The notes under the pieces are model-generated. The model searched no databases, had not been told where the DNA came from, and saw only the letters and a program-made list of their open reading frames with translations. This document shows, one piece after another, positions 57,551-64,000 of a stretch of 64,000 bases of DNA. A program made the position numbers and the translations under genes. Within the stretch, counting starts at the first letter, position 1. The number at the start of each line of letters is the position of its first letter. Origin of the DNA: Bradyrhizobium liaoningense (lineage in GTDB: Bacteria > Pseudomonadota > Alphaproteobacteria > Rhizobiales > Xanthobacteraceae); assembly GCF_018130785.1 (NCBI RefSeq), contig NZ_JAFCJT010000035.1, forward strand, positions 1 to 64,000, given 5' to 3'.

Positions 57551-58399
57551 ATGCAGTGGAAGGTCGGCAGGGTCAAAATCACCAAGGTAGTGGAATTGGA
57601 GACGGTCGGCTCGACCCGCTTCATCCTGCCCTTGGCGAGCAACGAGGAAATCCGGAAGCTGCCCTGGCTGATCCCGCAATTCGCCACTGAAGAGGGCCGG
57701 CTGAAAATGTCGATCCATTCGCTGGTCGTGGAAACACCCTTGCAACGCATCGTTGTCGACACCGGCCTCGGCAACGACAAGCAGGGCCGCAACGTCCCGA
57801 CCTGGAATAACCGCACCACGCCATTCCTCGAGACGATGACGGAAGCGGGCTTTGCCCCTGACAGCATCGACACCGTGCTGTGCACGCACCTTCACGTCGA
57901 TCATGTCGGCTGGAATACGAAGCTCGTGGGCGGCAAATGGGTACCGACCTTTCCGAACGCGCGCTACGTCTTCGGCAGGACCGAATATGAGCACTGGCGG
58001 GAACATTCGACCGAGCCGGACAAGCAGGCGGTATTTGGCGATTCCGTGAAGCCGATCGTCGATGCCGGCAGAGCCGATCTGATCCCGAGCGACCATCGGC
58101 TGTCCGACGAAATCAGCATGATCCCGACCCCGGGTCACAGTCCCGGCCATATGAGCATTTTGATCAAATCGGACGGCGAGCAGGGACTGCTCACCGGCGA
58201 CGTCGCCCATCACCCCTGCCAGATGGCGCATCTCGGCTGGTCCTCGACTGCGGATTCCGACCAGACCCAATCGGCCGCGACGAGGGCAGCGCTGTTCGGC
58301 CGGTTTGCGGATACGCCGACGCTGGTGATCGGCGGGCATTTCTCCGCCGGGCACATCAAGCGGGACGGGAACGCGTTCAGGTTTGTGGCGCTAGAGTGA
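57551..58399 (+). CDS. Metallo-beta-lactamase-fold hydrolase (first of two paralogues)
   Basis: A 282-residue protein with the full metal motif: VLCTHLHVDHVGWNTKLVGG near residues 110-129, PTPGHSPGHMSILI with the third metal histidine, LLTGDVAHHPCQM with the bridging aspartate, and a final histidine in GGHFSAGHI. It opens KVGRVKITKVVELETVGSTR. It closely resembles the protein at 60197-61066 (shared VDHVGWNT, WVPTFPxARYVF and GNAF). It probably hydrolyses an ester, lactone or thioester; the AttM/AiiA lactonases share this motif, but the substrate is unknown. Confidence 0.88.
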   Translation: MQWKVGRVKITKVVELETVGSTRFILPLASNEEIRKLPWLIPQFATEEGRLKMSIHSLVVETPLQRIVVDTGLGNDKQGRNVPTWNNRTTPFLETMTEAGFAPDSIDTVLCTHLHVDHVGWNTKLVGGKWVPTFPNARYVFGRTEYEHWREHSTEPDKQAVFGDSVKPIVDAGRADLIPSDHRLSDEISMIPTPGHSPGHMSILIKSDGEQGLLTGDVAHHPCQMAHLGWSSTADSDQTQSAATRAALFGRFADTPTLVIGGHFSAGHIKRDGNAFRFVALE

Positions 58400-58556
58400 T
58401 CTGCGTGTCCCGGACGCAGCGTCTGGGCACGAGACCGACGGTCTGCCCACCGAATCCAGAAGCCTGCAATGCGCCCCTTTTCGGCGGTTGAATTTCCCGC
58501 CGCCCTGTTCCATGAAGCTATTTAACCGATCGGTCCATCTCCAGGGAGAAACGAGA

Positions 58557-59399
58557 ATGAAGCTTGTTCGTTACGGCGAAAAGGGTGCGGAAAAGCCCGG
58601 CCTGATCGACAAATCCGGCCAATTGCGCGACCTGTCGGCGCATCTGAAGGACCTGACCGGCGAGGCCTATTCGCCGGAATCCCTGAAGAAGCTGGCGGCC
58701 CTCGACCCCGCCTCGCTGCCCGCCGTCTCCGGCAAGCCGCGCTTCGGCGCGCCCGTCACCGGCATCTCGAAATTCATCGCCATCGGCCTCAACTACAGCG
58801 ACCACGCCAAGGAAACCGGCGCTGCGATCCCGACCGAGCCGATCATCTTCATGAAGGCGAACACCTCGCTGTCCGGGCCGAACGACGCGGTCGAGAAGCC
58901 GCGCGGCTCGACCAAGCTTGACTGGGAAGTCGAGATCGCCGCCATCATCGGCACCCGCGCCAAATATGTCTCGGAAGCCGATGCACTGAACCACGTCGCC
59001 GGCTATTGCGTCTGCAACGACGTCTCCGAGCGCGCCTTCCAGATCGAGCGCCTGGGTCAGTGGACCAAGGGCAAGTCGCACGACACCTTTGGCCCGGTCG
59101 GACCGTGGCTTGCGACCAAGGACGAGATCAAGGACGTGCAGAACCTGTCGATGTGGCTCGACGTCAACGGCGAGCGCCGCCAGACCGGCTCGACCCAGAC
59201 CATGATCTTCTCCATGGCCAAGTGCATCTCCTACGTCTCGCAGTTCATGACGCTGCTGCCGGGCGACATCATCACCACCGGCACCCCGCCCGGCGTCGGC
59301 CTCGGCATGAAGCCGCCGACCTTCCTCAATGTCGGCGACGTCGTCACGCTCGGCATCGAAGGCCTCGGCGAGCAGCGCCAGGAGATCGTGGCGGCGTAA
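58557..59399 (+). CDS. Fumarylacetoacetate hydrolase (FAH) family protein
   Basis: A 280-residue FAH-fold protein. IAIGLNYSDHAKETGAAIPT (residues ~77-96), PIIFMKANTSLSGPND and KLDWEVEIAAIIG carry the metal-binding acids in the usual order (E and D with LDWEVE), and ITTGTPPGVGLGMKP is the C-terminal loop. FAH relatives split or decarboxylate carbonyl-containing acids such as fumarylpyruvate, acylpyruvates or 2-hydroxyhepta-2,4-dienedioate in aromatic-acid catabolism. Start at 58557 follows GGGAG. It lies between the two MBL paralogues, suggesting a small catabolic cluster. Confidence 0.9.
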   Translation: MKLVRYGEKGAEKPGLIDKSGQLRDLSAHLKDLTGEAYSPESLKKLAALDPASLPAVSGKPRFGAPVTGISKFIAIGLNYSDHAKETGAAIPTEPIIFMKANTSLSGPNDAVEKPRGSTKLDWEVEIAAIIGTRAKYVSEADALNHVAGYCVCNDVSERAFQIERLGQWTKGKSHDTFGPVGPWLATKDEIKDVQNLSMWLDVNGERRQTGSTQTMIFSMAKCISYVSQFMTLLPGDIITTGTPPGVGLGMKPPTFLNVGDVVTLGIEGLGEQRQEIVAA

Positions 59400-59415
59400 C
59401 GCCGTGCTCTCTCCC

Positions 59416-59531
59416 CGTCATTGCGAGCGAAGCGAAGCAATCCAGAATCCCACCGCGGCGACACTCTGGATTGCTTCGTCGCTACAGCGCAAAATTGCTT
59501 CGCAATTTGTCGCGAGTTCCTCGCAATGACG
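59416..59531. repeat. Palindromic intergenic repeat (cattgcgag family, copy 3)
   Basis: CGTCATTGCGAG..GAAGCAATCCAGA and TCTGGATTGCTTC..CTCGCAATGACG arms pair; a central insertion of about 20 bases (aaaattgcttcgcaattt, itself palindromic) is present. It fills the gap between the FAH and GST genes. Confidence 0.8.
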
Positions 59532-59567
59532 AAAACAAATTGCCGGTCACCGCGTAGGACATTTTCC

Positions 59568-60179
59568 ATGAAACTCTCCTTCTCCCAAGCCTCGCCCTTT
59601 GCCCGCAAGGTGCGCATCGCCGCGATCGAGCTCGGGCTGATCGACAAGATCGAGCTGACACCCGCAACCGTCGCGCCGGGCACGGTCAACGAGGACTATT
59701 CGCGCATCACGCCGCTGAAGAAGCTGCCGGTGCTGATCACCAGTGATGGCGACGTCATTCTGGATTCCTACGTCATCGTCGAATATCTCAACGAGATGGC
59801 CGGCGGCAGCCTGATCCCGGATTACGGTCCGCGGCGCTGGAAGGCCAAGACCAATCATTCCCTGATCAACGGCATGCTCGATTCGATGCTGCTGTGCCGC
59901 TACGAGAGAATGGTGCGGCCGCAGGGCCTGCAATGGCAGGCGTGGTCAGACGACCACTGGAACCGGGCATGGACCGGCATGGCGCGTTTCGAGAACATGC
60001 CTGATGTCCTCAACGGCCCGTTCGACATCTCGCAGATCGGGCTCGTGTGCGTGCTCGGCTATGCCGACTTCCGCTTCGCCGATTGCGGCTGGCGCAAGGC
60101 CTATCCAAAACTCGACGCCTTCCACCAGAAGATGCTGGAGCGGCCCTCCGTCAAGATCTCGGTGCCGCCTCCAGCGTAA
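59568..60179 (+). CDS. Glutathione S-transferase
   Basis: A 203-residue GST with the N-terminal domain KLSFSQASPFARKVRIAAIE (the SPFARKV element of beta/zeta-like bacterial GSTs), TPLKKLPVLITSDGDVILDS with cis-proline and the D-S/E-S glutathione-binding end, and a helical C-terminal domain. In an aromatic-catabolism setting it could be a maleylacetoacetate-isomerase- or lyase-type GST, or a detoxifier. It follows the FAH gene after a repeat and precedes an MBL gene by 17 bases, so it is part of the cluster. Confidence 0.85.
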   Translation: MKLSFSQASPFARKVRIAAIELGLIDKIELTPATVAPGTVNEDYSRITPLKKLPVLITSDGDVILDSYVIVEYLNEMAGGSLIPDYGPRRWKAKTNHSLINGMLDSMLLCRYERMVRPQGLQWQAWSDDHWNRAWTGMARFENMPDVLNGPFDISQIGLVCVLGYADFRFADCGWRKAYPKLDAFHQKMLERPSVKISVPPPA

Positions 60180-60196
60180 ACAGCGCAGGAGTTCTC

Positions 60197-61066
60197 ATGA
60201 GCCTGAAATACGCGGTCGGCGATCTCACCATCCATCGCGTCATCGAGCAGGAAACCTCGTTCGTCCCGGCACTCGAAATGCTACCGGGACTGACGCCTGA
60301 AGTGCTGGCCGAGAACCGGGACTGGATGCGACAGGCCAAGGCGCTGGACGAGCAGGACGTGCTGCTGCTGTGCTTCCAGTCCTACGTGGTGAAGACGCCG
60401 CACCACACCATCCTGATCGACAGCTGCATCGGCAACGACAAGCCGCGCCCGCAGCGGCCGAAATGGAACATGAAGACCGACGACACCTACCTGCGCGCGC
60501 TCCATGCCGCGGGGATCTCGGTGGACGACATCGACTTCGTCATGTGCACGCATCTGCATGTCGATCACGTCGGCTGGAACACGCGGCTGGAGAACGGCCG
60601 CTGGGTGCCGACCTTCCCCAAGGCGCGCTACGTCTTCGCCAAGCAGGAATACGACCACTGGTTCGCCGAGAATGCAAAGGCGGAAATCCCGCCCTTTGCC
60701 GATAGCGTGCTACCGGTGGTCGAGGCCAGGCGCCACGAGCTGGTCGGCAACGACCACCAGATCGGCGATCACGTCCGTATCCTGCCGACACCGGGACACA
60801 CGCCCGGCCATATCGCGGTTACGATGGGCCGCGGCAAGGACGACGCCGTGTTCTCCGGCGACCTCATGCACTCGCCGCTGCAGACGCTCTATCCGGAGCT
60901 GTCGATCAAGTTCGACGTCGACCCGGCTAAGGCGGCAACGACGCGCCGCAGCTTCCTGGAGCGCTATTGCGACACTGACACGCTGTGCTGCACCGCGCAT
61001 TTTCCGTCACCGTCGGTGGGGAAGATCCGGCGCAAGGGCAACGCGTTCGTGTGTGCGGCGGTTTAG
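60197..61066 (+). CDS. Metallo-beta-lactamase-fold hydrolase (second paralogue)
   Basis: A 289-residue MBL-fold protein. FVMCTHLHVDHVGWNTRLEN near residues 114-133, PTPGHTPGHIAVTMG, FSGDLMHSPLQTLYPEL and CTAHFPSPSVGKI supply the dinuclear site. The similarity to the protein at 57551 runs over the whole length, so the two probably arose by duplication or act on related substrates. AGGAG lies 6 bases before ATG 60197. It follows the GST gene closely and a palindromic repeat follows its stop. Confidence 0.88.
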   Translation: MSLKYAVGDLTIHRVIEQETSFVPALEMLPGLTPEVLAENRDWMRQAKALDEQDVLLLCFQSYVVKTPHHTILIDSCIGNDKPRPQRPKWNMKTDDTYLRALHAAGISVDDIDFVMCTHLHVDHVGWNTRLENGRWVPTFPKARYVFAKQEYDHWFAENAKAEIPPFADSVLPVVEARRHELVGNDHQIGDHVRILPTPGHTPGHIAVTMGRGKDDAVFSGDLMHSPLQTLYPELSIKFDVDPAKAATTRRSFLERYCDTDTLCCTAHFPSPSVGKIRRKGNAFVCAAV

Positions 61067-61075
61067 CGAGATGCC

Positions 61076-61168
61076 GTAGGGTGGGCAAAGGCGCGCGCTT
61101 CGCGCGCCGTGCCCACCATTCCTTAGCGCGTTTGGCATGGTGGGCACGCTCTGCTTTGCCCACCCTAC
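61076..61168. repeat. Palindromic intergenic repeat (gtagggtgggcaaag family, copy 2)
   Basis: Outer arms GTAGGGTGGGCAAAG (61076-61090) and CTTTGCCCACCCTAC (61154-61168) are exact reverse complements; inner ggcgcgcgcttcgcgcgcc is also palindromic. The other copy is at 2716-2816. Confidence 0.82.
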
Positions 61169-61192
61169 GATTCCGCCCGTGTGGAGAAAACA

Positions 61193-62341
61193 ATGACAAC
61201 ACTCCCCGACATCCCACTCCCCGCCGGCATCCGCTCGCGTTATGTCGACGGCATCAACGGCTTGCGCATGCACGTGCTCGAAGCCGGCTTCGAGACCAGG
61301 GGCCGGCCCTGCATCCTGCTGCTGCACGGCTTTCCGGAGCTCGCCTTCTCCTGGCGCAAGGTGATGCCGGCGCTGGCCGGGGCCGGCTATCACGTGATCG
61401 CGCCGGACCAGCGCGGCTATGGCCGGACCACCGGATGGACCGCCGATTACGACGGCGATCTCGCGCCGTTCTCGTTCCTCAACCTCGTGCGCGATGCGCT
61501 CGCCCTGGTGTCGGCGTTCGGCCACAGGCGGGTTGATCTCGCAGGGCATGATTTCGGCAGCCCGGTCGCGGCCTGGTGCGCGCTGATAAGGCCGGATGTG
61601 TTTCGTTCGGTGACGTTGATGAGCGCGCCGTTCGGCGGTGCGCCGACATTGCCGTTCGAGACGGTCGATGCACCGGCAAAGCCTGCGGTGGAAGACCCCG
61701 TTCATCGCGAGCTCGCCGCGCTGCCGCGTCCGCGCAAGCATTATCAATGGTACTATTCGACGCGCCCGGCCAACGACGACATGCAGCACGCGCCGCAGGG
61801 CGTGCATGATTTCCTGCGCGCCTACTACCATCACAAGAGCGCGGACTGGACCGACAACAAGCCCACTCCGCTGAAGTCGTGGTCGGCGGGTGACCTCGCC
61901 AAACTGCCGACCTACTATGTGATGGACGCTCGCGAGACCATGGCCGAGACGGTCGCCAAGGAGATGCCCTCGCCCGCGACGATCGCCGCCAACCAATGGC
62001 TGCCGGACAGCGACCTCGCCTATTACAGCGCCGAGTATGGCCGCACCGGATTCCAGGGCGGGCTGCAATGGTATCGCTACGGCACCACGGGCATTCTCAA
62101 CAGCGAGATGCAACTGTTCGCGGGCCGCAGCATCGACGTGCCCTCCTGCTTCATCTCCGGCAAGCAGGATTGGGGCACCTATCAGCGCCCCGGCGTGTTC
62201 GAAGCGATGCAGGGGCGCGGCTGCACCAAGATGCTCGGCTGCCATCTCGTCGACGGTGCCGGTCATTGGGTGCAGCAGGAGCAGCCGGCAGAAGTGAGCC
62301 GGCTGCTGCTGGATTTTCTGGCAAAGGCCCGCACCGCCTGA
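61193..62341 (+). CDS. Epoxide-hydrolase-like alpha/beta hydrolase
   Basis: A 382-residue alpha/beta hydrolase of the epoxide-hydrolase/haloalkane-dehalogenase type. LLLHGFPELAFSWRKVMPAL carries the oxyanion HGFP motif, IAPDQRGYGRTTGW follows, the nucleophile is the aspartate in VDLAGHDFGSPVAAWCAL, and the base histidine is in GAGHWVQQEQP near the end. A long lid spans roughly residues 150-290. An ester- or epoxide-opening role is likely. ATG 61193 has GGAG 5 bases upstream; the GTG four codons earlier is weaker. It may belong to the hydrolase cluster 57551-62341. Confidence 0.85.
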   Translation: MTTLPDIPLPAGIRSRYVDGINGLRMHVLEAGFETRGRPCILLLHGFPELAFSWRKVMPALAGAGYHVIAPDQRGYGRTTGWTADYDGDLAPFSFLNLVRDALALVSAFGHRRVDLAGHDFGSPVAAWCALIRPDVFRSVTLMSAPFGGAPTLPFETVDAPAKPAVEDPVHRELAALPRPRKHYQWYYSTRPANDDMQHAPQGVHDFLRAYYHHKSADWTDNKPTPLKSWSAGDLAKLPTYYVMDARETMAETVAKEMPSPATIAANQWLPDSDLAYYSAEYGRTGFQGGLQWYRYGTTGILNSEMQLFAGRSIDVPSCFISGKQDWGTYQRPGVFEAMQGRGCTKMLGCHLVDGAGHWVQQEQPAEVSRLLLDFLAKARTA

Positions 62342-62368
62342 TTTGACCCGGGAACCCCGGCGCCCTAT

Positions 62369-62393
62369 ATAGTTTAGAATGATTCTAAACTAT
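62369..62393. promoter_or_regulatory. Iron-control-element-like palindrome (Irr target) upstream of mbfA
   Basis: AGTTTAGAAT-g-ATTCTAAACT is a perfect inverted repeat around one base (62371-62391), extending to 62369-62393. It contains TTTAGAA-N3-TTCTAAA, the form known for rhizobial Irr-binding ICE elements, and lies 16 bases upstream of the mbfA start. Confidence 0.85.
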
Positions 62394-62408
62394 TGAAACA
62401 GGGCCGCC

Positions 62409-63380
62409 GTGAAGACTTTTGCCGACCTGACCGAGCGCGAGGTGCTCGCGGTCGCGATCTCCTCCGAGGAGGAGGACAGCCGCATCTACATGAGCTTCGC
62501 CGAGGACCTCCGCGAGCGTTATCCGGACACGGCAAAAATCTTCGAGCAGATGGCCGAGGAGGAGCGCGGCCACCGGCATCGCCTGCTGAAGCTCTACGAA
62601 GAGCGGTTCGGCCAGCATCTGCCGCCGATCCGCCGCGAGGACGTCAAAGGCTTTTTGCGCCGGCGCCCGATCTGGCTGACCAAGAACCTGCCGCTCGACA
62701 CGATCCGGAAGGAAGTCGAGACCATGGAGCTCGAGGCCGAGCGCTTCTACGCCCGTGCCGCCGAGCTGGCCGAGGACGTCGGCGTGCGCCGCCTGCTCGG
62801 CGATCTCGCCGAGGAGGAAAAGCATCACGAGAACCGCGCCGTTGCGCTCACCGACGAAATCCTGAAGCCCGACGTGCGCGCCGAGGAAGACCGCACACGG
62901 CGGCGGATGTTCGTGCTGCAATATGTGCAGCCGGGCCTTGCCGGCCTGATGGACGGATCTGTCTCGACATTGGCGCCGCTGTTCGCCGCAGCCTTCGCCA
63001 CGCACCAGAACTGGCAGACGTTCCTGGTCGGCCTTGCCGCTTCGATCGGCGCGGGCATCAGCATGGGATTCGCGGAAGCGCTGTCCGACGACGGATCGCT
63101 GACGGGGCGCGGCTCGCCCTGGCTGCGCGGCATCACCTGCGGCGCGATGACGACGCTCGGCGGCCTCGGCCACACCCTGCCTTATCTCGTCCCAGACAGC
63201 TGGCCGAACGCATTCTGGATCGCGACGGGAGTAGCCGGCGTCGTCGTGTTCTTCGAATTGTGGGCGATCGCCTTCATCCGCGCGCGCTACATGGACACGC
63301 CGTTCCTCCAGGCCGTGTTCCAGATCGTGCTCGGCGGCGCGATCGTGCTGGCGGTGGGGATATTGATCGGAGCGGCATAG
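62409..63380 (+). CDS. mbfA: Membrane-bound ferritin A, ferritin-like/VIT1 fusion iron exporter
   Basis: A 323-residue two-domain protein. Residues ~1-160 form a ferritin-like four-helix bundle with ExxH-type metal sites (SSEEEDSRIY, QMAEEERGHRHRLLK, ETMELEAERFYARAAE, DLAEEEKHHENR). Residues ~175-323 are a membrane domain like CCC1/VIT1 iron transporters (GLMDGSVSTLAPLFAAAFAT, LAASIGAGISMGFAEALSDD). In Bradyrhizobium japonicum MbfA exports iron and protects against iron and peroxide stress under Irr control. The palindrome upstream fits that control. GTG at 62409 is the start. It is divergent from nothing and stands alone. Confidence 0.93.
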   Translation: MKTFADLTEREVLAVAISSEEEDSRIYMSFAEDLRERYPDTAKIFEQMAEEERGHRHRLLKLYEERFGQHLPPIRREDVKGFLRRRPIWLTKNLPLDTIRKEVETMELEAERFYARAAELAEDVGVRRLLGDLAEEEKHHENRAVALTDEILKPDVRAEEDRTRRRMFVLQYVQPGLAGLMDGSVSTLAPLFAAAFATHQNWQTFLVGLAASIGAGISMGFAEALSDDGSLTGRGSPWLRGITCGAMTTLGGLGHTLPYLVPDSWPNAFWIATGVAGVVVFFELWAIAFIRARYMDTPFLQAVFQIVLGGAIVLAVGILIGAA

Positions 63381-63420
63381 GGCCTCCCCTCACACTCGGT
63401 GTCGTAGCCTTACCCTCGGT

Positions 63421-63523
63421 GTCATCGCCCGCGAAGGCGGGCGATCCAGTACGCCGCGGCCCATCGGCTCCATCACTGCTGTCACGGAGTACTGGATCGC
63501 CCGGTCAAGCCGGGCGATGACAG
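63421..63523. repeat. Long palindromic intergenic repeat (tcatcgcccg type)
   Basis: GTCATCGCCCG (63421-63431) pairs with CGGGCGATGAC (63511-63521), and inner arms gggcgatccagtac / gtactggatcgccc pair exactly. It lies in the 264-base gap between mbfA and the amidase gene, where no other gene is visible. Confidence 0.8.
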
Positions 63524-63644
63524 CCGACTTGTTGCTGGACCTTCCCGCGATGACAGCCAGCCACATATCAATCGCGATCAAACGGCGGTTGCGGCTTTCC
63601 GCCAAACTGCGCATCATCCCATCGATCAAGCGCAGGAGCATGTC

Positions 63645-64000
63645 GTGGCGAAATCGGAATTCAGTTTCAAGAGCGCGGTCGAGTTGTCGGCCGCACTGAC
63701 CGCAAAAAGGGTCTCCGCGGTCGAGCTCACGCAGGATGCGATCGACCGCATCGAGCGTCACGACGGTAAGGTCAACGCGATCTGCGTGCGGGATTTCGAC
63801 CGCGCGCTCGGCGCCGCGCGCGATGCGGACGCGGCACTGGCCCGCGGTGAGCGCAAGCCGCTGCTCGGCCTGCCCATGACCGTGAAGGAATCCTACAACG
63901 TCGCCGGCCTGCCGACGACCTGGGGCATCCCCGCCCAGAAGGATTTCATCGCGAAGGAAGACGCGCTGCCGGTCACGCGGGTGAAGGATGCCGGCACCGT
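63645..64000 (+). CDS. Amidase-family protein, N-terminal part (runs off the window)
   Basis: The first 118 codons of an amidase-signature enzyme. GTG at 63645 with AGGAG 7 bases upstream is the likely start: residues MAKSEFSFKSAVELSAALTA lead into KVNAICVRDFDRALGAARDA, and LLGLPMTVKESYNVAGLPTT contains the catalytic lysine of the Ser-cisSer-Lys triad (GxPxxVKD/E). The serines lie beyond the window. Family members hydrolyse amides such as indoleacetamide, nicotinamide or aryl amides; the substrate cannot be told. The gene continues past 64000. Confidence 0.87.
   Translation, partial: MAKSEFSFKSAVELSAALTAKRVSAVELTQDAIDRIERHDGKVNAICVRDFDRALGAARDADAALARGERKPLLGLPMTVKESYNVAGLPTTWGIPAQKDFIAKEDALPVTRVKDAGT

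Overview
The window is chromosomal DNA from a high-GC alphaproteobacterium, most likely Bradyrhizobium or a close relative. The evidence is GC-rich third codon positions throughout, several families of palindromic intergenic repeats, an initiator tRNA with an A:U pair in the anticodon stem, and a membrane-bound ferritin (mbfA) preceded by an iron-control palindrome. No phage, transposase or CRISPR array was seen. The region is catabolic and rich in transporters: four solute importers or importer parts, three AMP-forming acyl-CoA ligases, many short-chain dehydrogenases, crotonases and glutathione S-transferases, and many one-component regulators.

Left part (1-14.8 kb): after the last codons of a LivF-like ATPase and a LysR/flavin-oxidoreductase pair comes a phenylpropenoid locus. 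It holds pobA (4-hydroxybenzoate hydroxylase), a three-gene TRAP importer (tarPQM-like), a DUF3237 protein, a crotonase (couA-like), feruloyl/coumaroyl-CoA synthase (couB-like), an SDR, a hotdog thioesterase and a periplasmic aromatic-acid-binding protein (couP-like). As remembered, gene order matches the p-coumarate locus of Rhodopseudomonas palustris. Related palindromes precede pobA, tarP and couA, which suggests one regulator encoded outside the window. The expected logic is uptake of hydroxycinnamates, CoA activation, side-chain shortening to 4-hydroxybenzoate, and hydroxylation to protocatechuate.

Middle part (14.8-35 kb): housekeeping and accessory genes, including GSTs, two YafY/WYL-type regulators (one with a perfect 13-bp inverted-repeat operator), a TAXI-type membrane-anchored binding protein, an MloK1-like cyclic-nucleotide-gated channel, an unusual crotonase, a desaturase/hydrolase pair, an MFS/AraC pair, and an acyl-CoA ligase plus oxidoreductase operon. 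That operon is headed by a GntR regulator whose likely operator (TTGTCsGACAA) occurs twice before a divergent ABC binding protein.

The most unusual locus is 35.3-45.3 kb. A divergent AraC regulator faces an operon of an acyl-CoA ligase, a sugar-type ABC permease, a binding protein, a second permease fused in frame to a strictosidine-synthase/SMP-30-like beta-propeller, a second stand-alone propeller, and a two-domain ATPase. The genes from fusion to ATPase overlap by four bases each. This looks like an importer physically coupled to a lactonase- or esterase-type enzyme and linked to CoA activation.

Right part (45.3-64 kb): DUF2059 and OpgC proteins, a nuclease-fold protein, a PhzF protein flanked by a partial duplication of the tRNA-fMet 3' flank, the initiator tRNA, a coniferyl-aldehyde-dehydrogenase/GMC-oxidoreductase pair, CvpA, an SDR/quinone-reductase operon, and a cluster of two metallo-beta-lactamase-fold hydrolases, an FAH-family hydrolase, a GST and an epoxide-hydrolase-like protein. 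The window closes with mbfA and the start of an amidase.
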